DNA of 64,000 nt from DASWLF01 sp963768765 (GCA_963768765.1 CAVYJK010000035.1:61847-125846); one strand, 5' to 3'; numbered from the stretch's first letter, positions 1 to 8,295 are shown. The notes: generated by a model not told the origin, from the letters alone. A program made the numbers and translations.

Positions 1-502
1 GAACACCCCGGGAGGTTGGAGCAGCACCATCGCGCCTTCTTGTCCGCTTCACGAGACCGGCAGCAAGATACCTTTGAGGGTCCGGTTAAGTATTTAAAAA
101 AGTTTACTAATTATGCATCGTTTCACAGATTACCAATTTTTTCAAGCATAAATAAATGGTTGGTCCGGCGCCTAAAAGTCACGTGATCCCACCTCCAGGG
201 CCGGGGCGGCGTGCCCCTACGGGCGATGCTTGATTTGGAAAGAAGGGTTAGTCCGCCGCGGGCGGCGCCGTCGGGAGGGCGGCCACCTGCCGCCCAGGAC
301 CGAAGGGTGGCTGTGGCTACGGAGTTGAGCCGCCGGAGGGCGGCCACCTGCCGCCAGGGGGAAAATCTCGGCTCCGGCTGGACAAACCTTAACCTCGACC
401 AGACACCTCTCGACCTGGCGAGGAGACCTGGTTCAATTCAACATTCAACCAGGAGATGGCAGCACTTTGCGACGGGCTGAGAAGGAACCGCCCGCAAGAC
501 GC
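1..502. other. Non-coding stretch at the left edge
   Basis: No convincing gene. Short open frames on both strands have low-complexity Arg/Gly/Ala-rich translations typical of GC-rich non-coding DNA. The stretch contains an AT-rich patch (about 88-165), a 21-bp direct repeat pair (274-355) and a small hairpin (stem CCTGGTT 427-433 with AACCAGG 447-453) just beyond the 3' end of the NlpC/P60 gene. That hairpin has no run of T and is only a weak terminator candidate. Confidence 0.6.
274..355. repeat. 21-bp direct repeat pair
   Basis: The sequence beginning GGAGGGCGGCCACC occurs as an identical 21-mer at 274-294 and 335-355, 61 bp apart, each preceded by GCCG-rich sequence. It lies outside any recognisable gene. 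Each copy contains a small internal GGCGGC...GCCGCC-like complementarity and could form a hairpin. Confidence 0.6.
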
Positions 503-1315
503 TCAGTTGGGGTACTTCACCTCAAAGACGCGCTTGGCCACCACGAAGGTCCCTTCATAGTAGGGCTGGCGCAAGTCAGTGATGGTCACCCCATTCCGGT
601 GGTTGGAGGCGTGGATCATCTTGCCTTCCCCCAGATAGATGCCGGCATGTCCCACAGACCGGCCGCCCCGGCGGAAGAAGAGTAGATCCCCAGGAAGCAG
701 TTTGGAGAAATCCATTGCGCAGGTGACGACCTTCCCCACCTGGGCCTGTTCGGCGCTGGAACGGGGCAGGTCGATCTTGAAACCGTGATAGATAAACTGG
801 ACGAAGCCCGAGCAGTCGGTGGCGTAGCCCCGCTCCAGGGAACCGCCCCGGGCATAAGGGGTATCCCGGTAGTATTTGGCCTGGGTCAGAATGAGTTCCG
901 AAAAGTTCCAGGGTTCGAACCGGTTGTATCGGGGTTCAGCCGAGGAAACCCGATTGCTTCCCACCTCCGGCTTGGAAGAGGGCTTGGTCAGCGGGGTGGG
1001 GCTCTTTTTGGGCCCCATGGGCTCCAGCAGGAACTTGCCATCCCGCTGGGGGACTACTTTCATCAGGGGCGGGGTTTCCGCGACGCCAGCCTGGTAAGGA
1101 GCCGGGGAGCTCCCCTCTTCTGCATAACTCCGCCGGGATGAACGCTTGCCGCTATTTCTCGAGTTCTTGCTTGATTTGCTTTTCTTGACGACCTTGGCTT
1201 GGGACTTGGAGGTGGATTTCTTCTTTACGCCCTTCGTGGGAACTGCTTGCGCCAGGCCGGGTGATAAGGTTAACGCCAGGGTGATTAGCGCGGTCCAAAT
1301 TATCCGATTCGCCAT
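503..1315 (-). CDS. NlpC/P60 family cell-wall endopeptidase, exported
   Basis: The 270-residue protein begins with a Sec signal peptide (hydrophobic core about residues 5-23, probable cleavage after AQA). A Lys/Ser-rich basic linker (about 27-63) and a Pro-rich linker follow. The C-terminal NlpC/P60 domain starts near residue 140. The catalytic Cys is in DCSGF (Cys168), the catalytic His in GHAGIYLG (His223), and a third polar residue is His235 in HASN. Such enzymes cut peptide stems of peptidoglycan (gamma-D-glutamyl-diaminopimelate bonds) in the periplasm. The basic linker may help bind the wall or its anionic polymers (inference). An AGGAGGT ribosome site lies 4-6 bases upstream of the ATG. 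It is transcribed alone from a promoter with a tandem operator-like repeat. Exact substrate and symbol cannot be assigned. Confidence 0.9.
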   Translation of the reverse strand: MANRIIWTALITLALTLSPGLAQAVPTKGVKKKSTSKSQAKVVKKSKSSKNSRNSGKRSSRRSYAEEGSSPAPYQAGVAETPPLMKVVPQRDGKFLLEPMGPKKSPTPLTKPSSKPEVGSNRVSSAEPRYNRFEPWNFSELILTQAKYYRDTPYARGGSLERGYATDCSGFVQFIYHGFKIDLPRSSAEQAQVGKVVTCAMDFSKLLPGDLLFFRRGGRSVGHAGIYLGEGKMIHASNHRNGVTITDLRQPYYEGTFVVAKRVFEVKYPN

Positions 1316-1418
1316 CCAGAACCTCCTTTGTTATGGGACAATCCGGAAGGGAACTAAGAATCACCATTAGTTCCGGACAATCTGCCGGCGTACTCAATCA
1401 TGACAAAGAGCCGCTTAA

Positions 1419-1459
1419 TAGGCAGTTTTACCTATACCCAATTAGGCACTTTTACCTAT
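1419..1459 (-). promoter_or_regulatory. Tandem 17-bp operator-like repeat in the NlpC/P60 leader
   Basis: TAGGCAGTTTTACCTAT (1419-1435) is repeated with one change as TAGGCACTTTTACCTAT (1443-1459), centres 24 bp apart. Each copy is itself an imperfect inverted repeat (TAGG...CCTA), and the pair is bracketed by AATAGG/CCTATT. The pair lies immediately downstream of a TTGACA-type promoter, where a repressor would block transcription. An RNA-level role in the leader is also possible. No regulator can be named. Confidence 0.55.
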
Positions 1460-1471
1460 TCAGTTTCGGGC

Positions 1472-1500
1472 ACGTTAATATATAGATAACTGGATGTCAA
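1472..1500 (-). promoter_or_regulatory. Candidate sigma-70 promoter of the NlpC/P60 gene
   Basis: On the minus strand a perfect -35 hexamer TTGACA (1495-1500) is followed after 17 bp by TAACGT (1472-1477). The alternative -10 TATATT is closer than usual. The region is AT-rich and no other promoter is visible upstream of the gene. Confidence 0.45.
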
Positions 1501-1670
1501 ACCTTTTTTTCCCGGACTTGAAGATAATGAAAAATTTATTAGGATAATTAATTAGTTATGTAATTATATAGTCTAAAAACCGGGGTGGCCGGGTTAAACC
1601 GCGGTCCGGCAGCGGTAAATTCGGTGGGAGGCAGGAATCGTCGGGGAAATTGCCTTAAGGCAATTCAATA

Positions 1671-1699
1671 AAAAACAGGGGCCTTAGGGCCCCTGTTTT
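1671..1699 (-). terminator. Intrinsic terminator of the ribosomal locus
   Basis: A 12-bp perfect stem (AAAACAGGGGCC, 1672-1683, with GGCCCCTGTTTT, 1688-1699) is followed in the minus direction by a T-rich tract. It lies 21 bp past the rplQ stop codon and closes the long minus-strand gene array. Confidence 0.9.
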
Positions 1700-1720
1700 G
1701 CTGGCAGCGGCTGGAATGGG

Positions 1721-2122
1721 TTAGCTGGCCGCCGCCTTCTTCTTCTTGGTCTTGGGCAGCTTCTCCGGGCGGTCCACCAACTCCAGGATGGACATGGGAG
1801 CGCCGTCGCCCAGACGCACCCCCAGGGGGATGATCCGGGTGTAGCCGCCGGGGCGGTCCTGGTAACGCTCTTTCAATTCGGAAAAGAGCTTGGCCACCAC
1901 CTTCTTGGACCGGATCACGGCCAGGGTCAGGCGCCGGGCGTGCAGGTCGCCCCGTTTGGCCAGGGTGATGATCTTTTCGGCCCACTGGCGGGCCTCTTTG
2001 GCCTTGGCCCGGGTCGTCTCCACCCGCTCTTGCTCTAAGAGAGCGGTCACCAGATTACGCAGCATGGCCTGGCGGTGTTCCGTGGTGCGGGACAGGCGCC
2101 GGCCGGCTTTCAAGTGCCTCAT
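1721..2122 (-). CDS. rplQ: 50S ribosomal protein L17
   Basis: This 133-residue protein opens with MRHLKAGRRLSRTTEHR, the hallmark of bacterial L17, and ends in a basic Lys/Ala tail. L17 binds domain III of 23S rRNA near the exit tunnel. Its ATG overlaps the rpoA stop by 4 bp (ATGA), which implies translational coupling, as is usual for the alpha operon. It is the last gene of the locus, followed by a terminator. Confidence 0.97.
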   Translation of the reverse strand: MRHLKAGRRLSRTTEHRQAMLRNLVTALLEQERVETTRAKAKEARQWAEKIITLAKRGDLHARRLTLAVIRSKKVVAKLFSELKERYQDRPGGYTRIIPLGVRLGDGAPMSILELVDRPEKLPKTKKKKAAAS

Positions 2123-3132
2123 GCGACTTCTTCCTTCCTTTCCGGCATCTGATCCGGGGCTACGAAGTTATCCAGCTTCATCCCCAGGTGCAGCCCCATC
2201 TCCTGCAGGATCTCTTTGATCTCGTTCAGGGACTTGCGGCCGAAGTTTTTGGTCTTGAGCATCTCCTGCTCGGTCTTCTGGACCAACTCCCCGATATAGC
2301 GGATGTTGGCGTTGCGCAAGCAGTTGGCCGCCCGCACCGAGAGCTCCAGTTCATTGACGCTGCGATAGAGGTTCTCGTTGAAGGCCGGGGTCTCTTCCGA
2401 CGGCTTCTCCTCCAGCCCCGTAGGCTCCTCTTCGAAGTTGATGAACATGGCGAGGTGCTCTTTGAGGATCTTGGCGGCGTAGCCCACGGCGTTCTCCGGG
2501 GTGATGCTGCCGTCGGTCCAGACTTCCAGGGTCAGTTTGTCGTAGTCGGTGCGCTGGCCTACCCGGGCCTGGGTCACCACGTAGTTGACCTTACGGATGG
2601 GGGAAAAGGTGGAGTCCAGGGGGATGTAGCCGATGGGCTGGTCTTCGTCCTTGTTGGCTTCCGCCGGGACAAAACCCTTGCCGGTCTTCACCGTCACCTC
2701 CAGGACCAGCTGGCCGTCCGCGGCCAGGGTGGCGATGTGGTGGTCTGGGTTCAGGATTTCCACCAGGCCTTCCGTTTGAATATCACCAGCCTTGACTTCC
2801 CCGGCCCCCGTGGCTTCCAGCTGCAGGATCCTCACCCCGTCGGTGGCCATCTTGAGGCGCACCTGCTTCAGGTTCAGGAGGATCTCGGTGACATCCTCCA
2901 GCACCCCGGGGATGGCCGAAAATTCGTGAAAGACATCCTTGATGCGGACCGCGGTGATGGCCGATCCCCTTAGGGACGAAAGCAAAACCCGCCGCAGGGC
3001 ATTCCCCAGGGTGGTGCCGAAACCACGTTCCAGGGGCTCGCAGACAAATTTCCCGTAGAAACGGTTGTGGGTTTCACTATCTACTTCCAGCCGTTTGGGC
3101 TTGATTAACTCGGTCCAGTTTTTGTGGATCAT
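2119..3132 (-). CDS. rpoA: RNA polymerase alpha subunit
   Basis: 337 residues, normal for the family. The N-terminal assembly domain (about 1-235) has the GTTLGNALRRVLLSSL motif that contacts beta and beta-prime. A short Glu-rich linker follows, then the C-terminal helix-hairpin-helix domain (about 255-325, with LSVRAANCLRNANI and KSLNEIKEIL), which binds UP elements and activators. It lies between rpsD and rplQ as in the standard alpha operon. Confidence 0.98.
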   Translation of the reverse strand: MIHKNWTELIKPKRLEVDSETHNRFYGKFVCEPLERGFGTTLGNALRRVLLSSLRGSAITAVRIKDVFHEFSAIPGVLEDVTEILLNLKQVRLKMATDGVRILQLEATGAGEVKAGDIQTEGLVEILNPDHHIATLAADGQLVLEVTVKTGKGFVPAEANKDEDQPIGYIPLDSTFSPIRKVNYVVTQARVGQRTDYDKLTLEVWTDGSITPENAVGYAAKILKEHLAMFINFEEEPTGLEEKPSEETPAFNENLYRSVNELELSVRAANCLRNANIRYIGELVQKTEQEMLKTKNFGRKSLNEIKEILQEMGLHLGMKLDNFVAPDQMPERKEEVA

Positions 3133-3244
3133 GGCTCCTCAGGAAACTGCTTTGGTCTAATGGCCCCGGGGGCCGGCCTCCCGGCCGCGGCACCGGCTCC
3201 GCCGCAAGAAGGCGTCCGCCTCCGGGCCACAAAGGATCATGAAT

Positions 3245-3871
3245 CTATTTGGAATACAGCTCCACGATGAAATGTTCTTGAATAGGCATGGTGATATCTT
3301 CCCGTTCAGGGAACATAATTACCCGGCCCTTAGCCTCGTCTTTGTTGAACTCCAGCCAGGCAGGCGTGCCGCGCCGGGCCACCGCCTCCATGGCATCCAG
3401 AACCATTGGCAGTTTGCGGCCTTTCTCCGTGGCCTGGACCATGTCTCCCGCCCTGACCAGGAAGGAAGGGAGATTCACCTTGGCCCCGTTGACCATGATC
3501 AGATTATGGCGCACCAGCTGCCGGGCCTGGGACCGGGAGTTGGCGAACCCCAAACGGTAAACGATGTTGTCCAGACGCCGCTCCAGTAAGACCAAGAGGT
3601 TGGTGCCGGTAACCCCCCTCTGCCGTTCGGCCTTTTCGAAGTATCCCCGGAACTGCTTCTCCAACACGCCGTAAATGCGTTTGACTTTCTGCTTCTCCCG
3701 GAGCTGGGTGCCGTAGTCGGATAGTTTGCTCCGCCTCTGGCCATGCTGTCCCGGCGGGTAATGGCGCCGTTCGATGGCGCATTTATCCGTGTAACAGCGG
3801 TCTCCTTTGAGATAGAGTTGCATTCCTTCCCGGCGGCAGAGCCGGCAAGACGCTCCCAAATATCTGGCCAA
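3245..3871 (-). CDS. rpsD: 30S ribosomal protein S4
   Basis: A 208-residue S4, a primary 16S rRNA binder and, in enterobacteria, the translational repressor of the alpha operon. The N-terminus MARYLGASCRLCRREGM keeps a CxxC pair, followed by C in TDKCAIERR, so the zinc-binding form is likely. The C-terminal S4 RNA-binding domain contains RLDNIVYRLGFA. A 112-bp gap separates it from rpoA. Confidence 0.97.
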   Translation of the reverse strand: MARYLGASCRLCRREGMQLYLKGDRCYTDKCAIERRHYPPGQHGQRRSKLSDYGTQLREKQKVKRIYGVLEKQFRGYFEKAERQRGVTGTNLLVLLERRLDNIVYRLGFANSRSQARQLVRHNLIMVNGAKVNLPSFLVRAGDMVQATEKGRKLPMVLDAMEAVARRGTPAWLEFNKDEAKGRVIMFPEREDITMPIQEHFIVELYSK

Positions 3872-3888
3872 TTGAAATCTCCTTTTCC

Positions 3889-4281
3889 TTACACCCTACG
3901 CCGCTTGGGCGGCCGACAGCCGTTGTGAGGTATGGGGCTGACATCCCGGATCAGATTGACGCTGAGTCCCGCGGCCTGCAAGGCCCTGAGGGCCGCTTCC
4001 CGGCCGGAGCCCGGGCCTTTGACCATGACGTCCACGGTGCGCATGCCGTGCTCCATGGCCTTTTTGGCCGCGTCCTGGGCCGCCAGCTGAGCCGCGAAGG
4101 GCGTGCCCTTCCGGGACCCCTTGAAGCCCTGCACCCCGGCGGAGGACCACGAGATCACATTGCCCGCCGGATCGGTGATGGTCACCAGGGTATTGTTGAA
4201 GGTGGCCTTGATGTGCGCCACCCCCACGGGAATATTTTTGCGTTCCTTCTTCTTCTTGCTGCGTGCCTGCTTGGCCATCAC
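3889..4281 (-). CDS. rpsK: 30S ribosomal protein S11
   Basis: 130 residues. The conserved S11 core includes HIKATFNNTLVTITD and the C-terminal PHNGCRPPKRRRV, which lines the mRNA platform of the small subunit. Six bases separate it from rpsM upstream. Confidence 0.97.
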   Translation of the reverse strand: MMAKQARSKKKKERKNIPVGVAHIKATFNNTLVTITDPAGNVISWSSAGVQGFKGSRKGTPFAAQLAAQDAAKKAMEHGMRTVDVMVKGPGSGREAALRALQAAGLSVNLIRDVSPIPHNGCRPPKRRRV

Positions 4282-4287
4282 GACTCC

Positions 4288-4662
4288 TTATGCCTTCTTC
4301 CGCTTGCCCACCACGCTGCGGCGCGGGCCCTTGCGGGTGCGGGCGTTGGTGTGGGTGCGCTGGCCCCGCACCGGCAGGCTGCGCCGATGCCTGAGGCCGC
4401 GATAGCATCCCAGGTCCATCAGGCGTTTGATGTTCATGGAGACTTCCCGCCTCAGGTCCCCTTCCACCTTGCAGGTGTGTTCGATCACCTGGCGGATGCT
4501 GGTGATTTCCGTATCGGTCAGATTCGAGGTATTGGTGCCAGGGTCCACTGCGGCTTCCTTGAGTACCCGAGTGGCGGTGGTGCGGCCGATACCGAAGATA
4601 TAGGTAAGGGCGATCTCGATCCTCTTGTTACGGGGTAAATCGATCCCGGCGATTCTGGCCAA
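4288..4662 (-). CDS. rpsM: 30S ribosomal protein S13
   Basis: 124 residues starting MARIAGIDLPRNKRIEIAL, with the conserved YRGLRHRRSLPVRGQRT segment and the basic C-terminal tail that reaches the P-site tRNA. It forms the head and inter-subunit bridge B1. It follows rpmJ by 15 bp in the usual infA-rpmJ-rpsM-rpsK order. Confidence 0.97.
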   Translation of the reverse strand: MARIAGIDLPRNKRIEIALTYIFGIGRTTATRVLKEAAVDPGTNTSNLTDTEITSIRQVIEHTCKVEGDLRREVSMNIKRLMDLGCYRGLRHRRSLPVRGQRTHTNARTRKGPRRSVVGKRKKA

Positions 4663-4677
4663 CTCCTTTCCTCCCTT

Positions 4678-4791
4678 TTAACCCTGGCGCTGCTTGTGCT
4701 TGGGATTCTCGCAGATCACCCGCACCACCCGTTTGCGGCGAATGATCTTGCACTTGGCGCACATCCGTTTTACCGACGGCCTGACTTTCAT
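4678..4791 (-). CDS. rpmJ: 50S ribosomal protein L36, zinc-binding form
   Basis: A 37-residue protein beginning MKVRPSVKRMCAKC. It keeps the zinc ligands Cys11 and Cys14 (CAKC), Cys27 and His32 of the zinc-dependent L36 class, and ends KHKQRQG. The ATG sits 9 bp beyond the infA stop. The size and neighbours (infA and rpsM) are standard. Confidence 0.95.
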   Translation of the reverse strand: MKVRPSVKRMCAKCKIIRRKRVVRVICENPKHKQRQG

Positions 4792-4800
4792 AACCGGTTC

Positions 4801-5019
4801 CTATCTGACGCGGTAAACGATGCGCCCACGGCTCAAGTCGTAGGGGGATAGTTCCACAATCACCTTATCTCCCGGCAGGATCTTGATGTAGTGCATCCGC
4901 ATCTTCCCGGAGATATGGGCCAGCACCCGGTGCCCGTTGGGCAGTTCCACCCGAAACATGGCATTAGGCAGTGGCTCCACTACCGTCCCTTCTACTTCAA
5001 TGGCGTCTTCTTTGGGCAT
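4801..5019 (-). CDS. infA: Translation initiation factor IF-1
   Basis: 72 residues, the canonical size, forming a single OB-fold. It begins MPKEDAIEVEGTVVEPLPN and contains the conserved HISGKMRMHYIKILPGD and SPYDLSRGRIVYR segments. IF-1 occupies the ribosomal A site during initiation. It is separated from map by about 390 bp of repeat-bearing sequence, so it may have its own promoter. Confidence 0.97.
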   Translation of the reverse strand: MPKEDAIEVEGTVVEPLPNAMFRVELPNGHRVLAHISGKMRMHYIKILPGDKVIVELSPYDLSRGRIVYRVR

Positions 5020-5157
5020 TTACCGTGTCTTTATAATTATTTCAACAGGTTACTCTATAATAATCCACAAACAGTACAAAATCAAGGCGTTGCCTGCTGC
5101 AACCCTATGGTACCAGGCAATGTGGCCATATGGCCTCAGGTAATCCAGGTTCCTTTA

Positions 5158-5229
5158 CCCCCCTTTTCTAAAGGGGGGCAGGGGGGATTTTAAAAATCCC
5201 CCTAAATCCCCCTTTAAGAAAGGGGGACT
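5158..5229. repeat. C/G-tract hairpin repeat, copy 1 (CCCCCTTT family)
   Basis: Alternating tracts of CCCCCC/GGGGGG and TTT/AAA (CCCCCCTTTTCTAAAGGGGG ... AGAAAGGGGGAC) fold into nested hairpins. A near-identical copy lies at 13733-13804 between rplP and rpsC, so this is a dispersed family, not a local terminator. Confidence 0.8.
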
Positions 5230-5292
5230 TACAATGCCGGGTGGTCAGCCTGAGCCCTGTTTATATCAGATCGCCTCAATATCGGGTTTTTT

Positions 5293-5351
5293 GTAGGAGC
5301 GGACCTGCGTGTCCGCCCTTCAGAGGGCGCACACCTCGGTGCGCCCCTACA
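5293..5351. repeat. GTAGGGGCG-type palindromic repeat, copy 1
   Basis: It starts GTAGGAGCGGACCTGCGTG and ends GGTGCGCCCCTAC, with internal GCGGAC/GTCCGC and GGGCGCAC/GTGCGCCC inverted repeats. A close copy, also preceded by a T-run, is at 38199-38256. Shorter relatives occur at 8238, 11106, 47919, 48005 and 62846. Confidence 0.75.
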
Positions 5352-5410
5352 ATGAAATTCTTTGCATTTGACGGCTATCTCGCATTAAAACCAGCTGCCG
5401 TCAGGTGCTT

Positions 5411-6157
5411 CTACAACCGGCTCAGGATCAACACCCCATTCTCCGTCAGGGCCACGGTGTGCTCGAAGTGGGCTGCCAGCGACCCGTCCTGGGTGACCGC
5501 GGTCCAGCCGTCGTTCAAGATCTTTACCTTCCACGCCCCGGCGGCGGTCATGGGTTCGATGGCCAGGGTCATGCCCGGCTGCAGCACCGGGCCCCGACCC
5601 GGCGGGCCGAAGTTGGGGATCTGGGGGTCCTCGTGCAGCGACCGGCCGATGCCGTGCCCTACGAACTCCCGGATCACCGCGAACCCGGCGCCCTCCACCA
5701 CGGTCTGCACCGCGTGGGAGATGTCGGTGAGGCGATTTCCCGCCTTGACCTGATTGATGCCGGCGTACAGGGACGCCTCGGTGGCCTCCATCAAGGCCCG
5801 GGCCTTGGGGTCCACTTCCCCCACCGCCAGGGTGACGGCCGCGTCCCCGTAAAAGCCGTCGCACTTGACGCCGAAGTCCAGGCTCACCAGGTCCCCGACT
5901 TTAAGCTTGCGGGGGCCGGGGATGCCATGCACGATCTCGTCGTTCACCGAGATGCAGATGGAGCGGGGATAGCCCCGGTAGCCCTTGAAGGCCGGCTCCA
6001 CCCGGCGCCGCCGGCACAGCTCTTCCGCCAACTCGTCCAGTTCCCGGGTCTCTACCCCCGGCTGGACCCTTTCTTTAACGCCCTCCAGGATCTCGGCCAC
6101 GATACGGTTGGCCACCTCCATCTTGGCGATCTCCTGGAGGGATTTCAACAGAATCAT
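5411..6157 (-). CDS. map: Methionine aminopeptidase, type I
   Basis: 248 residues, the size of the type Ia enzyme that removes the initiator Met from nascent proteins. The five metal ligands can be placed: Asp in SLDFGVKCDGFYGDAA (two Asp), His in FVGHGIGRSLHEDP, Glu in LAIEPM and Glu in FEHTVALTENG. It lies 9 bp downstream of adk, as in many secY-adk-map-infA clusters. Confidence 0.97.
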   Translation of the reverse strand: MILLKSLQEIAKMEVANRIVAEILEGVKERVQPGVETRELDELAEELCRRRRVEPAFKGYRGYPRSICISVNDEIVHGIPGPRKLKVGDLVSLDFGVKCDGFYGDAAVTLAVGEVDPKARALMEATEASLYAGINQVKAGNRLTDISHAVQTVVEGAGFAVIREFVGHGIGRSLHEDPQIPNFGPPGRGPVLQPGMTLAIEPMTAAGAWKVKILNDGWTAVTQDGSLAAHFEHTVALTENGVLILSRL

Positions 6158-6166
6158 CTAGCCGCT

Positions 6167-6847
6167 TTAGTGTTTGCACCCGCAGCTGCAGCCGCCTCCT
6201 GCAGTCAAAATGCCCACGATCTTGTTGAAGATGTCGTCGATGCCGCCCTCACCCTTGATGGGCCGCACCAGGCCCTTGGCGGTGTAATAGTCGATGAGAG
6301 GCTTGGTGGCCTGGTTGTAAGTGGCCAGCCGCGAGCGCACCGTGGTTTCGTTGTCGTCGTCCCGCTGGTAGAGTTCGCCGCCGCACTTGTCGCACACCCC
6401 GGCTTTCTTGGGCGGGGTGAACTTGATGTGGAACATCTGGCCGCAAGCCGCGTTTTTGCAGGTCCGCCGGCCGGTGAGGCGCACCACCAGCGCCTCTTCG
6501 TCCACGTCGATGCTGACCACGTGGTCGATCTTGGAGCCCAGGCCCGTTAGGACCTTATCCAGGGCCACGGCCTGGGGCACGGTGCGGGGAAAGCCGTCCA
6601 GGATGAAGCCCTTCTTGCAGTCCGGCTGCGCCAGGCGGTCCTTGATGATGCCGATGACCACCTCGTCGGGCACCAGTTTGCCGGCATTCATATATTCCTT
6701 GGCTTTGCGGCCCATTTCGGTGCCTTCTTTGACCGCGGCGCGCAAAATATCGCCGGTGGAAATCTGCGGGATCTGGAATTTGTCGATGAGTTTTTTGGCC
6801 TGGGTGCCTTTGCCCGCGCCCGGGCCCCCCAACAGGATCAGATTCAT
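6167..6847 (-). CDS. adk: Adenylate kinase, zinc-lid form
   Basis: 226 residues when started at the ATG preceded by GGAGGAAAAA. An open frame extends a further 100 codons upstream but only runs through secY in the wrong frame. Features are the P-loop GGPGAGKGTQAKK (about 7-19), the NMP-binding region, DGFPRTVPQA and a lid with four Cys (CKNAAC...CDKC), indicating structural zinc. The enzyme makes ADP from ATP and AMP. The short C-terminal CSCGCKH tail is an unusual extra Cys cluster. It starts 14 bp after the secY stop. Confidence 0.96.
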   Translation of the reverse strand: MNLILLGGPGAGKGTQAKKLIDKFQIPQISTGDILRAAVKEGTEMGRKAKEYMNAGKLVPDEVVIGIIKDRLAQPDCKKGFILDGFPRTVPQAVALDKVLTGLGSKIDHVVSIDVDEEALVVRLTGRRTCKNAACGQMFHIKFTPPKKAGVCDKCGGELYQRDDDNETTVRSRLATYNQATKPLIDYYTAKGLVRPIKGEGGIDDIFNKIVGILTAGGGCSCGCKH

Positions 6848-6861
6848 TTTTTCCTCCTTCG

Positions 6862-8169
6862 TCAGCGCCGTACCCGGCTCATGCGTTTTTTCATGAAACC
6901 CTCGTAATGGCGGGTGAGCAGATGCGATTCGATCTGGCTCATGGTGTCCATGGCTACCCCGACCACGATCAGCAGGGCTGTACCACCGAAATAAAAAGGA
7001 ACGTTGAACTTCTGAATCATAAAAGAGGGCAGCACGCAAACCGCGGAGACGTAAATGGCCCCCCCCAGGGTGATGCGAGTCAGGATCCGGTCGATATACT
7101 CGGAGGTGGGCTTGCCCGGCCTCAGCCCCGGCACGTACCCCCCCCATTTCTTCAAGTTGTCGGCCACGTCCACCGGGTTGAAGGTCACCGCGGTGTAAAA
7201 ATAGCAGAAAAAGACAATCAGGCCTACGTACAGCATCTCATGGCCCCAACCGCCCGGAGAGATGGACTCCGCGGCCCACTTCACCCATTCGTTATGGATG
7301 AAGCCGGCGATGGTGGCCGGAAACATCAGGAGCGAGGAGGCGAAGATGGGCGGGATGACCCCCGCGGTGTTCACCTTCAGGGGCAGATGGGTGGACTGCC
7401 CGCCGTACATGCGGCGGCCCACCACCCGCCGGGCGTATTGCACCTGGATACGGCGCTGGCCCCGCTCCACGAAGACGATGACGCCCACCACCACGACCAT
7501 GGCGATGATCACGAGCACCATGAGGAGCGGCATGATTTCCCCGGTCTTCATGAGATCGACGGTCTTGATGATGGCGGAAGGCAGCCGGGCCACGATGCCG
7601 GCGAAGATGATGAGGGAGATGCCGTTGCCGATGCCCCGCTCGGTGATCATCTCGCCCAGCCACATGATGAAGGCGGTGCCGCTGGTCAAGGTGAGCACCG
7701 TCATCAGGCGAAAGGCCCAGCCGGGGTGCAGGACCACCGGCATGTGCCCGCCCCCGCCGGTCATGGACTCCAGGCCCACCGCGATGCCCAATCCCTGGAT
7801 GGCCGCGATGACACAGGTGCCGTAGCGGGTGTACTGCTTGATCTTTTTCTGTCCGGCTTCCCCTTCTTTATAAAGCTTCTCCAGGCCCGGGATCACCACC
7901 TTGAGGAGCTCGATGATGATGGCGGCGCTGATGTAGGGCATGATCCCCAGGGCAAAGACGCTCAACCTTTCCAGGGCGCCCCCGGAAAACATGTCGAACA
8001 GGCCGAAGATGGTGCCCCGCTGGCGCGCAAAGAAGGCCATGAGGGCTTCGGGGTCAATGCCAGGAGTGGGAACCTGGCAGCCCAGGCGGTAAACCGCCAA
8101 CATCATCAGCGTGAAGAAGATGCGCTTCTTCAGCTCGGGAATCTTGGCGATGCTGGAAAAGGCGGACAC
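6862..8169 (-). CDS. secY: Preprotein translocase channel subunit SecY
   Basis: 435 residues with ten predicted membrane helices. The plug and pore segments appear as PTPGIDPEAL and FSGGALERLSVFALGIMPYI, and the cytoplasmic C5 loop as YVPGLRPGKPTSEYI. Together with SecE (encoded upstream) and SecG it forms the SecYEG channel for protein export. Its placement after rplO is canonical. A 196-bp spacer with a palindromic repeat separates it from rplO. Confidence 0.97.
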   Translation of the reverse strand: MSAFSSIAKIPELKKRIFFTLMMLAVYRLGCQVPTPGIDPEALMAFFARQRGTIFGLFDMFSGGALERLSVFALGIMPYISAAIIIELLKVVIPGLEKLYKEGEAGQKKIKQYTRYGTCVIAAIQGLGIAVGLESMTGGGGHMPVVLHPGWAFRLMTVLTLTSGTAFIMWLGEMITERGIGNGISLIIFAGIVARLPSAIIKTVDLMKTGEIMPLLMVLVIIAMVVVVGVIVFVERGQRRIQVQYARRVVGRRMYGGQSTHLPLKVNTAGVIPPIFASSLLMFPATIAGFIHNEWVKWAAESISPGGWGHEMLYVGLIVFFCYFYTAVTFNPVDVADNLKKWGGYVPGLRPGKPTSEYIDRILTRITLGGAIYVSAVCVLPSFMIQKFNVPFYFGGTALLIVVGVAMDTMSQIESHLLTRHYEGFMKKRMSRVRR

Positions 8170-8237
8170 TAAATGATCTCCGTAATCACTTTAATATGAA
8201 AATAGCCCGGCATTCTTGAGTGACCTTTTAGTAAGTC

Positions 8238-8295
8238 GGTGGGGCGGGCCTCCGTGCCCGCCCAATTTTGGGCGGCCAGGGACGGCCGCCCCACC
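8238..8295. repeat. GGTGGGGCGGGC-type palindromic repeat between secY and rplO
   Basis: It starts GGTGGGGCGGGCCTCCGTG and ends GCCGCCCCACC, with an internal GCCCGCCCAATTTTGGGCGG hairpin. It belongs to the same structural style as the GTAGGGGCG repeats and lies inside the ribosomal locus. Confidence 0.7.

Larger units (their letters stand above)
1316..1720. other. Intergenic region between the NlpC/P60 gene and rplQ
   Basis: About 400 bp without a gene. It holds the leader, tandem repeat and promoter of the NlpC/P60 gene, an AT-rich segment (about 1500-1580), a perfect 18-bp palindrome AATTGCCTTAAGGCAATT (1648-1665) and the terminator of the ribosomal locus. Confidence 0.7.
5020..5410. other. 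Repeat-filled spacer between infA and map
   Basis: No gene is seen. Two hairpin repeats (5158-5229 and 5293-5351) occupy much of the gap. The remaining AT-rich piece just upstream of infA (about 5025-5110, minus strand) could hold a promoter, but none stands out. Confidence 0.6.

Noticed and set aside
1648..1665. Perfect palindrome AATTGCCTTAAGGCAATT as an operator
   Set aside because: It lies downstream of rplQ just beyond its terminator with no gene starting near it, so no role can be supported.
6848..7147. An N-terminal extension of adenylate kinase
   Set aside because: It lies wholly inside secY in another frame. The internal ATG has a strong ribosome site and the correct family start.
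6907..8172. A 421-codon frame antisense to secY
   Set aside because: The His/Asp/Gly-rich translation is the complement of hydrophobic SecY codons.
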